From NCBI GenBank assembly GCA_963776055.1, contig CAVZLD010000003.1, positions 265,161 through 329,160 on the forward strand: 64,000 nucleotides of DNA. The letters run 5' to 3'. Below are positions 37,743-45,938 of the stretch, piece after piece (positions within the stretch are counted from its first letter, which is position 1; the number at the start of each line of letters is the position of its first letter). The position numbers and the translations under genes were made by a program. Origin of the DNA: CAVZLD01 sp963776055. GTDB lineage: Bacteria; Planctomycetota; Planctomycetia; Pirellulales; Pirellulaceae. The notes below the pieces were generated by a model, which was not told where the DNA came from, made no database searches, and was given only the letters and a program-made list of their open reading frames with translations.

Positions 37743-38132
37743 ATGCCCCGAAAGCCTTCTTCGCAGCCCACGGAAGTTGAGTTGCAGATCCTCCGCATAC
37801 TCTGGAACGAATCGCCCGTCACGGCACGACGGATCCACAATCGACTTGCGGAGCTACGGGACACGAACTACTCGACGACAGTCAAGATGCTATCTGTCAT
37901 GCTCGACAAGGAGCTGGTCCGGCGCGACGACAGCGTCCGCCCTCAGGTGTTCCGGCCCGCCGCCTCGCAGAAACGTACTCAGCAGGGGATGCTGAGAGAC
38001 TTGGTCAACAAGGTCTACGACGGTTCTGTGGGCAGCCTCGTGCTTCAGGCGCTCGCTTCGCAGAAAGCCTCCCCGGAACAGCTGGCCGAGATCCGCCGAA
38101 TGCTGGACGACCTGGGAGAACAGGGAAAATGA
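37743..38132 (+). CDS. blaI: BlaI/MecI/CopY-family repressor
   Basis: 129 residues with the family winged-helix: TEVELQILRILWNESPVTARRIHNRL, then NYSTTVKMLSVMLDKELVRRDD. The C-terminal dimerisation helices include MLRDLVNKVYDGSVGSLVLQAL. GGGGAG lies 8 bases before the ATG. In the classic system a BlaR1 sensor cleaves BlaI when beta-lactam is bound. In planctomycetes, blaI/M56 pairs are numerous and their signals are mostly unknown. The stop overlaps the next gene (ATGA), giving translational coupling. Two upstream dyads are its probable operators. Confidence 0.92.
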   Translation: MPRKPSSQPTEVELQILRILWNESPVTARRIHNRLAELRDTNYSTTVKMLSVMLDKELVRRDDSVRPQVFRPAASQKRTQQGMLRDLVNKVYDGSVGSLVLQALASQKASPEQLAEIRRMLDDLGEQGK

Positions 38133-39244
38133 ACACGATCGCCGCGTTTCTGCAAGCCGATTGGGCCGAACGGGCAGGTTGGACGTTGTTGCATTCGCTG
38201 TGGCAACTCACGGCGGTCGCGGCCGTATATGCGATTGTCGCGTTCGTGCTACGAAATCGTGCGGCGGACGCTCGATATGTCCTTGGCTGCGTTGCCATTA
38301 TCGCCATGGTCGGGCTGCCCGTGGGCACCTATGCATGGCTGCCACACGTTGCGCCATGGGGAATTGAGGAGGCCTTCCATGCGCCGGCCGCGGTTACGTT
38401 GCGGACGGAATCGCCGGGGGCGCTGCCGCCCGACGCCGCCGACGCACAGAAAACGATGAGGAAAGGGGGCGGCCCGTTGCCCCCCGCAAAAGACGCGAGG
38501 ATGCGTGACGTGCTCGACGCAGTCTTCGGTACGCCTTTTGGCGAAGTTGCTAACCCGCTTGTCTCGCGCTATCCGAAGATGTTCCGCGCGATTCACAAGA
38601 GCTTCGCCGAGCGGGCGGGCCGATTCCAGCACGTGCTCACGTATCGAGCCGTTGAAACACCACGAGGCGAATACCTCGAAGCCCGGTGCAAGTGGGAAAA
38701 AGCCGTGATGCTCGTGCGGCTCACGTTCGACGAGCAGGAGCAAGTGACCGGGTTCTGGCTCGCGCGCGACCGCGACGGACCGACACCGAAAGGCTTTCGC
38801 CGAGGCGGATACGTGATTGGTGCACCCATGCTAAGGCTGGCCGGCTACTCCCGTTTGAAACACACGAGTTTCAATTCGCTTTCACTGCACGTGAGATTGA
38901 CTGCACCCGGAGGCAAACCGCTTCAGAAACCGCCCGATCGGATCTCCGTTTGGAAGCAAACAACCGACCCTCGCGCACGTTCGTCGAGCAAGGGCCGGCT
39001 GGTAACCTTATTCGACGGCACGCGATGGCAATGGGTCGCGGTTACAACGCACGCCGGCAACGGCGAATGGACATTCAAAAACCTGTCGCCCGGCAACTAC
39101 CGGATCGGTGTCGGACACGGCGCGCAGTTCGATTGTGTTTGCGATATTTTTCGAGTGGTAAATTCACACGAGCCGACCACGTTCGTTGGGGAGTATGTCA
39201 AGACGGAAAGCGTGAACTACGATGTCGCGCTGAAGATTGACTGA
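38129..39244 (+). CDS. BlaR1-like membrane protein lacking the M56 peptidase core
   Basis: 371 residues. The first 75 resemble the N-terminus of M56/BlaR1 sensors (WTLLHSLWQLTAVAAVYAIV, RYVLGCVAIIAMVGLPVGTY: two membrane helices). The cytoplasmic zinc peptidase segment with HExxH that should follow is absent; instead comes a low-complexity linker. Then residues about 140-215 resemble DUF3887 (MFRAIHKSFAERAGRF, LEARCKWEKAVMLVRLTFDEQEQVTGFWL). The end is a beta-rich domain. It overlaps blaI by 4 bases. The frame ends in LKID at 39244, overlapping the next frame by 8 bases. The two may be one gene split by a frameshift. Confidence 0.7.
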   Translation: MNTIAAFLQADWAERAGWTLLHSLWQLTAVAAVYAIVAFVLRNRAADARYVLGCVAIIAMVGLPVGTYAWLPHVAPWGIEEAFHAPAAVTLRTESPGALPPDAADAQKTMRKGGGPLPPAKDARMRDVLDAVFGTPFGEVANPLVSRYPKMFRAIHKSFAERAGRFQHVLTYRAVETPRGEYLEARCKWEKAVMLVRLTFDEQEQVTGFWLARDRDGPTPKGFRRGGYVIGAPMLRLAGYSRLKHTSFNSLSLHVRLTAPGGKPLQKPPDRISVWKQTTDPRARSSSKGRLVTLFDGTRWQWVAVTTHAGNGEWTFKNLSPGNYRIGVGHGAQFDCVCDIFRVVNSHEPTTFVGEYVKTESVNYDVALKID

Positions 39245-40337
39245 CTCCAAGACGGGCCGGCCAGCCGAGCGATTTGAGCCGCATGTCCGATACTACGACA
39301 GTCAATTGGTGCCGATATGGCGTTCGACGCAGTATTACAACATGGACAAGATCGATGGAGGCTGGAAATTCGATTGTTCGTTGCCCACCGGCCGAGTGAA
39401 GATGGTCGTCTTTGGCATCTGGTGTCATCTGCCGAACGGGGATCGGGCCGTCCTGCCTCGCTACATCCAGGATTTCGAAGTTCCACGACCCGAGTCGGAA
39501 AAAACTGAACCGCGGCAGCTCGATCTCGATCTGATGACACCCGAAATGACCGCGTCCGAGGCAGCCGAGCTTTGGCCCTGGGAGGTGTTCGGCACCGTCA
39601 AGGACCGAGCCGGTCGTCCATTGCAGGGTGTGCGGGTCCACGCACATTGCGGAGTCGGATCGGCCGAGGTCGCTGATACGTACAGCGCAGCCGATGGCTC
39701 GTATCGCCTGCGTCTCGCCTCTGCGCCATACTACCCGTCACCTCGCATTCAAGGCGCGACCGTGGCGAAGGCCTGGATCCAGGCCACAGCGCCAGGCATG
39801 GCGGAAGTCACGCTCAGTCGGCAGGGGGATATCGGACTCATTGAACACGGCGATAAACCGGAGCCAGGTTCGTTTCGCCACCACCACCTGCGGTCCGGCT
39901 ACTTCGTGAAGCGAAACGAGCCGTTTGGACCAATCGATTTCGTTTTGGCGTCCGAAGTGGAGCTTGAAGTCGAGTTGCTCGATTCGGACCGCGAGCCGAT
40001 CGACAAACGACGCGTATCGTTCCGAGTGGATGCGGCGGACGATAGTGTCGGCACAAACAAGAGCGTCGACGGCGTCTACCGTATTCGCCCTGTTCCGGCG
40101 GGACAGATCGGCAGGATCTCTGTGGCGAGTATCGGTGGGTCGCCATCCTACAACCGGCCGGCGCGAATGAAGTTTGCCGAAGGCGGCAGATACCGAATCG
40201 TCGTCGAGGCAGTTGCCCTGAAAACGAAGGGCCGCCGGTTCGATCTCACGATCTGCTCGGCTACCGATACCGATGGCAAGGATGTGTTGGAACAGATCTT
40301 GGTGGACAAAACCGGAACGGAACGAGTCGCACCGTAA
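39237..40337 (+). CDS. Carboxypeptidase-regulatory-like domain protein, likely continuation of the preceding gene
   Basis: 366 residues from a TTG at 39237 with no ribosome-binding site and no signal peptide. Recognisable is a carboxypeptidase-regulatory-like beta domain (WEVFGTVKDRAGRPLQGVRVHA, TYSAADGSYRLRL), flanked by other beta-rich stretches. Such domains are usually outside the cytoplasm. The absence of an export signal, together with the 8-base overlap, suggests that this is the periplasmic C-terminus of the BlaR1-like protein, separated by a frameshift near 39238. The combined protein would have about 735 residues. Confidence 0.65.
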   Translation: MTDSKTGRPAERFEPHVRYYDSQLVPIWRSTQYYNMDKIDGGWKFDCSLPTGRVKMVVFGIWCHLPNGDRAVLPRYIQDFEVPRPESEKTEPRQLDLDLMTPEMTASEAAELWPWEVFGTVKDRAGRPLQGVRVHAHCGVGSAEVADTYSAADGSYRLRLASAPYYPSPRIQGATVAKAWIQATAPGMAEVTLSRQGDIGLIEHGDKPEPGSFRHHHLRSGYFVKRNEPFGPIDFVLASEVELEVELLDSDREPIDKRRVSFRVDAADDSVGTNKSVDGVYRIRPVPAGQIGRISVASIGGSPSYNRPARMKFAEGGRYRIVVEAVALKTKGRRFDLTICSATDTDGKDVLEQILVDKTGTERVAP

Positions 40338-40567
40338 GGAGCGAGTGACAGGCAATCTTGGCAGTTTTTTCGCTATCAGGAAGCTCAGTGGTCACATCGA
40401 CCGACGCAGGTTCCCAGAAAGGAATGGACAGCATGAGACACGCCAGAAATCAACCGAGTAAGGCACGGCCCTACCGCCAACGGCAGCCATGGTAAACATA
40501 ATGGCAGAATCGGGCGGATTTGCGACCACGCAATCGGTTTAATATTGCAGAACGAGAAGGAGTCACG

Positions 40568-40747
40568 ATGCCGCTGATCACATGTCCCGATTGCGAAAAA
40601 AGGATGTCGACGCAGGCATACTTCTGCCCAAACTGTGGCCGATTAGCAAAATTCGGCTATTTCGCGCTCACTACGCTCGGAATCGTAGGTGGGCTCATTG
40701 CGATGGCGGCCGTCAAGTATACCTTCATTGACTTATTCGCCGGATAG
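40568..40747 (+). CDS. Small zinc-ribbon membrane protein
   Basis: 59 residues. The ATG at 40568 follows AGAAGGAGTCACG. The N-terminus is a zinc ribbon (CPDCEKRMSTQAYFCPNCG), followed by one membrane helix (FALTTLGIVGGLIAMAAV). This is the mirror image of the protein at 22712-22933, whose ribbon is C-terminal. Function unknown. The regions 40338-40567 and 40748-41003 hold no recognised gene. Confidence 0.78.
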   Translation: MPLITCPDCEKRMSTQAYFCPNCGRLAKFGYFALTTLGIVGGLIAMAAVKYTFIDLFAG

Positions 40748-41003
40748 CGTCGTTCTAGGTCAAGACATGGACTGCGATACACAACGGATAGCCGACGTGA
40801 GGCGCTGCAAATAGTAGACCCCAATTCGGGACCAAGAGTTCGCTAGAATGGCGGGAGGTGCGAAAGAACGATCGGGGCCAGGTAGATCGGACACGCCGAG
40901 ATCCAAACCTGGGATCTGAGGAGATACTCTACGTAGATAGTTGTCGTCTAGAACCGTTTGATCAGTGGCGCTAGTCTGACTTCAGCTTTCAGAGGCTCCA
41001 TTC

Positions 41004-41276
41004 ATGGCCAGCCCGGAAACCAGCCGATTGCAACTCCGTCGCCTAGTACGTTTCAGTCTTCGATCGTTGCTGATTCTGATGGCACTGGCCGCCGCGTACG
41101 CTGCAGGCTGGACCTCACATCGAGAATGGAATCGTCGAAATCAAGCAGTCAATGGCCCCGTCCAAATCGAGATTCTTGAGGGCACCGACGTCTTCGTGCC
41201 TCACGGTCGGAAGGAAGACGTCGAAAAGGTAACGGCGCTCATCAACGAGATGGAGAATCCAGGGCATGGCGTGTAG
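41004..41276 (+). CDS. Small membrane-anchored protein
   Basis: 90 residues with one N-terminal membrane helix (RFSLRSLLILMALAAAYAAGW). The RFSLRxLL opening is frequent in small planctomycete membrane proteins. The rest is soluble and charged (VFVPHGRKEDVEKVTALINEME). AGAGG lies upstream of the ATG at 41004. Function unknown. Confidence 0.65.
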   Translation: MASPETSRLQLRRLVRFSLRSLLILMALAAAYAAGWTSHREWNRRNQAVNGPVQIEILEGTDVFVPHGRKEDVEKVTALINEMENPGHGV

Positions 41277-41416
41277 ATTATTGTCGCTTTCCTATCAAGT
41301 GCAGCGCTCTTGTTTGGGTTGGCGTTGGGTTTCCACTCAAACCGACAGATTGAGCGGTTAGCGGCTATAATGAGTTGCTGAACCTACCAACTCCTGTACG
41401 AGGGCTTCGTTTTCCG

Positions 41417-41638
41417 ATGGACATCCAACAGGCGTTAGCCGATCTTGCCGCCCTACCGGTCGATGACCGACTGCGAATTGTCCAATTGCTCTGGGACACG
41501 ATTCCGCCTGAGACGGAGGTAGTTCTCTCGGCCGTTCAGCGGCGCGAATTGGAACACCGCATCACGGCCCACGACGCCGATCCGAGTTCTGCCATAAGCC
41601 GGCAGGAACTTGAACGCCGATTGAAGGAACGGGATTGA
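41417..41638 (+). CDS. Addiction-module antitoxin (unstable-antitoxin family)
   Basis: 73 residues from the ATG at 41417. The sequence LADLAALPVDDRLRIVQLLWDTI matches the small helical antitoxins annotated as addiction module proteins (Unstab_antitox). The C-terminal helix (ISRQELERRLKERD) would wrap the toxin. The stop overlaps the toxin start by one base (TGATG), the usual coupling. In this family the antitoxin should bind the toxin and repress the operon. Confidence 0.85.
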   Translation: MDIQQALADLAALPVDDRLRIVQLLWDTIPPETEVVLSAVQRRELEHRITAHDADPSSAISRQELERRLKERD

Positions 41639-41931
41639 TGCAGGTCGTCCGATTTCGTCCGGAGGTTGCGGATGATCTGCGTGATGCGACGGCTTGGTAT
41701 GAGGCAAAACGATCGGGGTTGGGGGACGAATTCCTTCGTGAGTGCTGGTCAGCCGTCGAGCGATTAGCGAAGCAACCGTTTGCGTATGCGATTACCGAAG
41801 TGGGATTACGAGCCTGCCGACTGGCACGCTTTCCCTATGTCATTCATTCCCGATGTAGCGAGGACGAAGTACTGGTGGTCGCGGTCATGTTTGGTGGACG
41901 CGATACACCTGCATGGATCGATCGGAGTTAG
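41638..41931 (+). CDS. RelE/ParE-family toxin
   Basis: 97 residues with the family signature: VVRFRPEVADDLRDATAWYEAKRSGLGDEFLRECWSAV, a helical hairpin, then a beta-sheet with RLARFPYVIHSRCSEDEVLVVAVMFGGRDTPAW. RelE members cleave mRNA on the ribosome; ParE members poison gyrase; the sequence alone does not decide. It follows its antitoxin with a one-base overlap. Confidence 0.87.
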   Translation: MQVVRFRPEVADDLRDATAWYEAKRSGLGDEFLRECWSAVERLAKQPFAYAITEVGLRACRLARFPYVIHSRCSEDEVLVVAVMFGGRDTPAWIDRS

Positions 41932-42060
41932 GTCGGTTTGACTGTTGGTGCACCGGCTATGGTGTCCATTTGGCTCGGTGGCACGATATCCAACAAGATC
42001 AATCGCCTTCAGCGCAGATAGCAATCCGCGAAAACTCTAATTCGGTTATGAGGAAACACA

Positions 42061-42312
42061 ATGGAACGACATAAGTATCTTGGCAAAATAGGAATCATAT
42101 CTTTTGTTTTCGGCACCATTCAATTGATGCTATTAGTTGGTTATCCAATGATTGGCTATCTACTCTTTGAGGCAACAGGTGGATCATATCGTCCGGAAAG
42201 CTATCGGGGTACGACTCCAATCGGGGCACATGTGCTAGTTGTCGCATTGTTTGCCATATCGATTGGCGCATTCGTCTACATCAGAAGAAGTGAAACTGGT
42301 CAACTCTCATAA
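42061..42312 (+). CDS. Small two-helix membrane protein, AT-rich
   Basis: 83 residues with two membrane helices (IISFVFGTIQLMLLVGYPMIGYLLF and HVLVVALFAISIGAFVYI). TATGAGGAAACACA precedes the ATG. Codon use is clearly richer in A and T than in the surrounding genes, which suggests acquisition from elsewhere. Function unknown. Confidence 0.6.
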   Translation: MERHKYLGKIGIISFVFGTIQLMLLVGYPMIGYLLFEATGGSYRPESYRGTTPIGAHVLVVALFAISIGAFVYIRRSETGQLS

Positions 42313-42330
42313 CAAGCGGCTGAAGAAATT

Positions 42331-42350
42331 GGGACATTCCCAGTTCTCCG
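42331..42350. repeat. Left copy of GGGACATTCCC-type element
   Basis: GGGACATTCCCAGTTCTCCG. A related word, GGAATGTCCCCGTTCTTCGCC, lies at 42480-42500. Such ends frame small non-autonomous elements; about 130 bases lie between and carry no gene. Confidence 0.45.
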
Positions 42351-42479
42351 CCCAAGTCACACAAGCTGGAGCAAGCGGTCAAGATGGGTCGCACTTCCGA
42401 CAGCCACCAAGAAGAACAGAAAGTCATTCCTTCTCAGTTGAACGTCAACCCCGTTCCGCCAGATCCCCTGCGAATTGAG

Positions 42480-42500
42480 GAATGTCCCCGTTCTTCGCCG
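42480..42500. repeat. Right copy of GGAATGTCCCC-type element
   Basis: GGAATGTCCCC followed by GTTCTTCGCCGTTCTTCG, with an internal direct repeat of GTTCTTCG. The tail after the palindrome matches that of the elements at 32262 and 32754 (CCCCGTTCT). Confidence 0.45.
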
Positions 42501-42590
42501 TTCTTCGTGCGCGGTGAGCTGGACGCGTTTTATCGTTGCCTTAGTGAGACGTGTCCAGATAGAATGAATTGCTGAGATTGAGTGAAAACT

Positions 42591-43139
42591 ATGGCAAACA
42601 CGACTCATCAAATGACGGCCGACGAACTTGCAGCGTTGTCGGACGATGGCAACCGGCGGGAGCTTGTGGACGGAGTACTGCACATGATGTCACCCGCCGG
42701 CGGTCGCCATGGACGGATCGCGGGAAGGCTTTTTCTGCGGATCGGAAACCACGTCGAACAAGGAAAACTCGGCGAGGTATTTGCCGCAGAAACTGGCTAC
42801 CTTCTCAGTCAAGACCCGGACACAGTGCGTGCTCCGGACGTTTCCTTTGTGTCTTTTGAGCGGCTCGGCGAGTTTGCCGACTACGCTGGCTACTTGCCGC
42901 TCGCGCCCGATCTGGCTGCCGAAGTCGTGTCTCCGAGTGATGAATCGTCAAAGGTCGAATCGAAGGCGAAGGATTGGCTACAAGCCGGAGTCCGCGTTGT
43001 ACTGATCGTGGATCCCCAGACCAAATCCATTCGTGAGTATCGATCGCCGTCTGAGATCCGTGTCTACGAGGACGGGACCATCGACCTACGGGACGTCTTG
43101 CCTGAGTTTGAACTCGATGTTGCCGAGTTGTTTGCATAG
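42591..43139 (+). CDS. Uma2-family (DUF820) endonuclease-like protein
   Basis: 182 residues. The ATG at 42591 is the likely start; a GTG nine bases earlier is possible. Uma2 features of the PD-(D/E)xK fold are visible: MTADELAALSDDGNRRELVDGVL, APDVSFV, PLAPDLAAEVVSPSD (the core D-x-x-x-E-V-x-S-P) and YLQAG-like WLQAGVRVVLIVDPQTKSI. The family is multiplied in cyanobacteria and planctomycetes, and its substrate is unknown. It ends before a long perfect hairpin. Confidence 0.87.
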   Translation: MANTTHQMTADELAALSDDGNRRELVDGVLHMMSPAGGRHGRIAGRLFLRIGNHVEQGKLGEVFAAETGYLLSQDPDTVRAPDVSFVSFERLGEFADYAGYLPLAPDLAAEVVSPSDESSKVESKAKDWLQAGVRVVLIVDPQTKSIREYRSPSEIRVYEDGTIDLRDVLPEFELDVAELFA

Positions 43140-43171
43140 TCTCTGAAGTGCTCCATCCAAAGAATCCATGC

Positions 43172-43218
43172 AAGCCGTGTGCGTTGCTCGCACTCAAAAC
43201 GAGCAACGCACACGGCTT
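43172..43218. terminator. Perfect 19-bp stem hairpin after the Uma2 gene
   Basis: Arms AAGCCGTGTGCGTTGCTCG and its exact complement enclose the loop CACTCAAAA. It starts 33 bases after the Uma2 stop. No T-tract follows, so it may be a bidirectional terminator, an RNA-stabilising stem or a repeat end. Confidence 0.7.
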
Positions 43219-43632
43219 AACTGGATTCTATTGATGACGTGTCCCGCCTCGTCCGTACGGTTTCTGGGAACCGCCGTCGTTCGAAGCGACCGGACGGAGG
43301 TATCGAATCGGTTTCTTGCCTCGGTCGTAGACACCGACCGCAGTCTGACATTCGCGTCGGGTGCTGAAGTTGGTCCAGCCGCTGCGACTTGGCCCGAGCC
43401 GAACTTGAACCAGACGATGTCCACCGTTCGCGTCGGTCGTCGATTCCCAACGCGTCATACACGGGCCCGCCGCGGCGCGCTTCCCGCCGGAGGATGTTTC
43501 CTCCTTTGGGGCCCGGCGAAAACGTTGGCGCGTCGGTCGATGCCACCTGAGCTAGTGGGCAGCGAAGCCTTGATTCTTCCTGACCCGGCTTCGGAATCCA
43601 CGAGTCGGCAGCTCCTGATTGGCAGGAGAAAT
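43219..43632. other. Intergenic, no gene recognised
   Basis: Open frames on both strands here mirror one another and lack ribosome-binding sites or motifs. Confidence 0.4.
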
Positions 43633-43661
43633 GAGGCTGCTGAACATCGTCCAGCAGCCTC
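43633..43661 (-). terminator. Hairpin terminator for the propeller/dockerin gene
   Basis: Ten-base arms GAGGCTGCTG and CAGCAGCCTC around AACATCGTC. On the minus strand the stem is followed by ATTTCTCC, a weak T-rich stretch. It lies 48 bases beyond the stop of the gene at 43709. Confidence 0.6.
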
Positions 43662-43708
43662 GTTGGAAACTGTTTTGACTCACTCGGATCATGCTGTGAA
43701 AACAGGAG

Positions 43709-44999
43709 TTACTTATGGACTTTTACGATTTCGGTCTGTACTGTACCGGAATTAAAAATCACGTCCTCGCTAGATCCGTTGAATAATACGTGTGAGTTGA
43801 TGGCATAGATCGAGTCGCCGAGTCCTGTAATCGTGGTAGGGGTCCTGAAATTGCCACTCACGATATCCTTCACGAACGTACCCTTGGAGAGGTCACCCGA
43901 TAGCTGAACGACGGCGATCTTGCCAAGTTCATCGGACGATGAAACCTGATTCTGCATGATATAGAGCGTTCGTCCGCTCAAATAAAGCCCATCGCCAGAT
44001 TGGAAGGTCGTTTGTTCTCCCTCAACATCGATTACCGTTGCTGCCCCAGTATCCGGATCGACATGGTAAAGAAGGCCCGAACTGTCATTGATCACCACGA
44101 GGTCGTTGCCGTCAAACGAAGCCACGAGACCGTTGTTGCGAGGGCCAACTCCCGGACCTGTCAATTCGAGCTCTTCAAAAGCAAGCGGTGAAGGAAGTCT
44201 TCCGCCCGGTGCTAACGGTATCTTGAAGATGACGGGGCGAGTGGAATCTGTGGCATACACCGCAGACCTCGTGACCAATAGATCATTGACTCCTACGCCA
44301 TCACCGAAAATGATTTCGTCTACAAGTTCTCCGCTAGTGCCGTTGTAAATCACAACTCCCAGGTTCGTGCGAGACTCCCCAATGACGCTCGGATCACCTA
44401 CGGCGGCATAGAGATTATCGGTACGCGCATCATACGACAAACCTGCTATCGGCCTTCCTGTAGGCTCAACGAGAATCTCACCTGCTCCGGTATGCAGATC
44501 TCCTTTGTAAATGGCTCCCGCATAGGGAGAGGTAGGGTGAGCTTGTCCCGCCAGGGGCCCCAGAAGACTGGAAAAGGAAAAGGCACCGGCGAAGAAGTCA
44601 TGACCCCTTCCTAGCTCAATCCCCTCGGGTTCAAAACCAATCGGAAGATCAATTAGGTCCGGCCAATTGTCGACGTGGGCACTGCCCGCTCCTTTTGCTG
44701 CTGCGCCTGTCCTTCAGGTAATTCCCTGACTGAAATGCCACGATGAGGTCCGCCGAATCGAAAAGATCGTCTCCGTTCCAATCGCCTTCATGCCTCTCCG
44801 CGATTTCACCGGTTTCGTATTTGCCGGCCTGAAACACGTCCACAAGGTCCGATGGACCGAAGCTTCCGTCGCCGTTAGCGTCTCCGATGATGGCCGCGGA
44901 TGCAGCGACAGGCTCGGCTGCTGTAAGTACGTCGCCAGCCAACATCGCTCGGGCCTCGAGTCCTTCGACATGCAGTCGTCGTTTGGTTGTAAGATTCAT
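43709..44999 (-). CDS. Secreted protein: dockerin module then beta-propeller (frameshifted)
   Basis: About 430 residues after repair. The ATG at 44999 follows GAAAGGTCC. The N-terminus has the export signature LHVEGLEARAMLAG, then dockerin-like loops (GDANGDGSFGPSDLVDVF, GDWNGDDLFDSADLIVAF). The first frame stops at 44649. In another frame, from about 44715, AAAKGAGSAHVDNWPDLIDL leads into an SMP-30/NHL-like beta-propeller (LPIGFEPEGIELGRGHDFFA, GLSYDARTDNLYAAVG, NGLVASFDGNDLVVINDSSG). Here the dockerin-like part precedes the catalytic or binding domain, the reverse of the other proteins. An alternative is two adjacent genes. Confidence 0.7.
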
Positions 45000-45305
45000 C
45001 AATATGGACCTTTCAGTGAGAGGAATTGTCAAGACCTTTGAATCGCGGAGCTTCCCCGATTCCATGTTCCAGAGGTGACGAACCGGCCGAACCAGACCAA
45101 TTGCGGTGGTCGCCTCCTATGTTTCTCATCCGCGCGGCACTTTCGAAACGTGACAGTTCAGGGCAGAATTATGGCAACCGTGGATATTTTGTCCGCGAAG
45201 GTCGCCAAGACGCTCGACGGACTGGGCCGAAATTCTCGGCGACGGAGTGAATTGCTGTCACAGATTGGCTCGGCGAATCGGATTGGAAGGTAGAGGAGGA
45301 GAAGT

Positions 45306-45938
45306 TTGGCCGATTCCAACGCAAAGCAGACGGACCAGCTCCTGGTGGCGATGGCCACGGGTGACCGGTCTGCGCTGGACGACCTGTTGCGCCTGTACAC
45401 TCCTTATCTCAAGCGGGTCCTCCAGATTCGCATCTCTCCCGAGTTGAGTACTCGTGTCGACGTTTCGGACGTGCTCCAGGAAACGCAGATGGTCGTGATG
45501 CGGCGAATCGAGGAGTTCGTGACCAAGCGACCGTCTTCGTTTCGAGTGTGGCTTCGTAGCCGAGCCATTGAACAATTGGTCGTACAGTATCGGCGGCACG
45601 TGACCGCCGAAATGCGCACCGTGCGCCGTGAAATGATGTTCAACGACGCGTCTTCCATGGCGATCGCTCTCACACTATTCTCGGAAACACCCAGCAAGGT
45701 GCTGCAGCGGCAAGAATTTGCTGAGCAAGTCCGTGAACTCATCAAGAGCTTGAGTGACAATGATCGTGAAATCCTGACATTGCGTCATGCAGAAGGGCTG
45801 ACGAATAGCGAGATCGCCGAAGCACTGAACATTGAGTCGGCCACCGTGCGCCAACGCTACGGTCGCGCTCTCTATCGACTTGCTGAAAAGGCGACGGCGG
45901 CAGGATTGGAAGCAGATTTTTCCTGGGGCGACGCGTGA
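45306..45938 (+). CDS. ECF-type RNA polymerase sigma factor (kinase-linked)
   Basis: 210 residues from TTG at 45306, with GAGGAG at the right distance. Region 2 is LLRLYTPYLKRVLQIRI...VDVSDVLQETQMVVMRRIEEF and region 4 is LSDNDREILTLRHAEGLTNSEIAEALNIESATVRQRYGRALYRL, the helix-turn-helix for -35 recognition. Its stop overlaps the start of the kinase gene by one base (TGATG). Sigma factors of this planctomycete type are typically encoded with a kinase, which may control their activity by phosphorylation in place of an anti-sigma factor. Confidence 0.92.
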   Translation: MADSNAKQTDQLLVAMATGDRSALDDLLRLYTPYLKRVLQIRISPELSTRVDVSDVLQETQMVVMRRIEEFVTKRPSSFRVWLRSRAIEQLVVQYRRHVTAEMRTVRREMMFNDASSMAIALTLFSETPSKVLQRQEFAEQVRELIKSLSDNDREILTLRHAEGLTNSEIAEALNIESATVRQRYGRALYRLAEKATAAGLEADFSWGDA

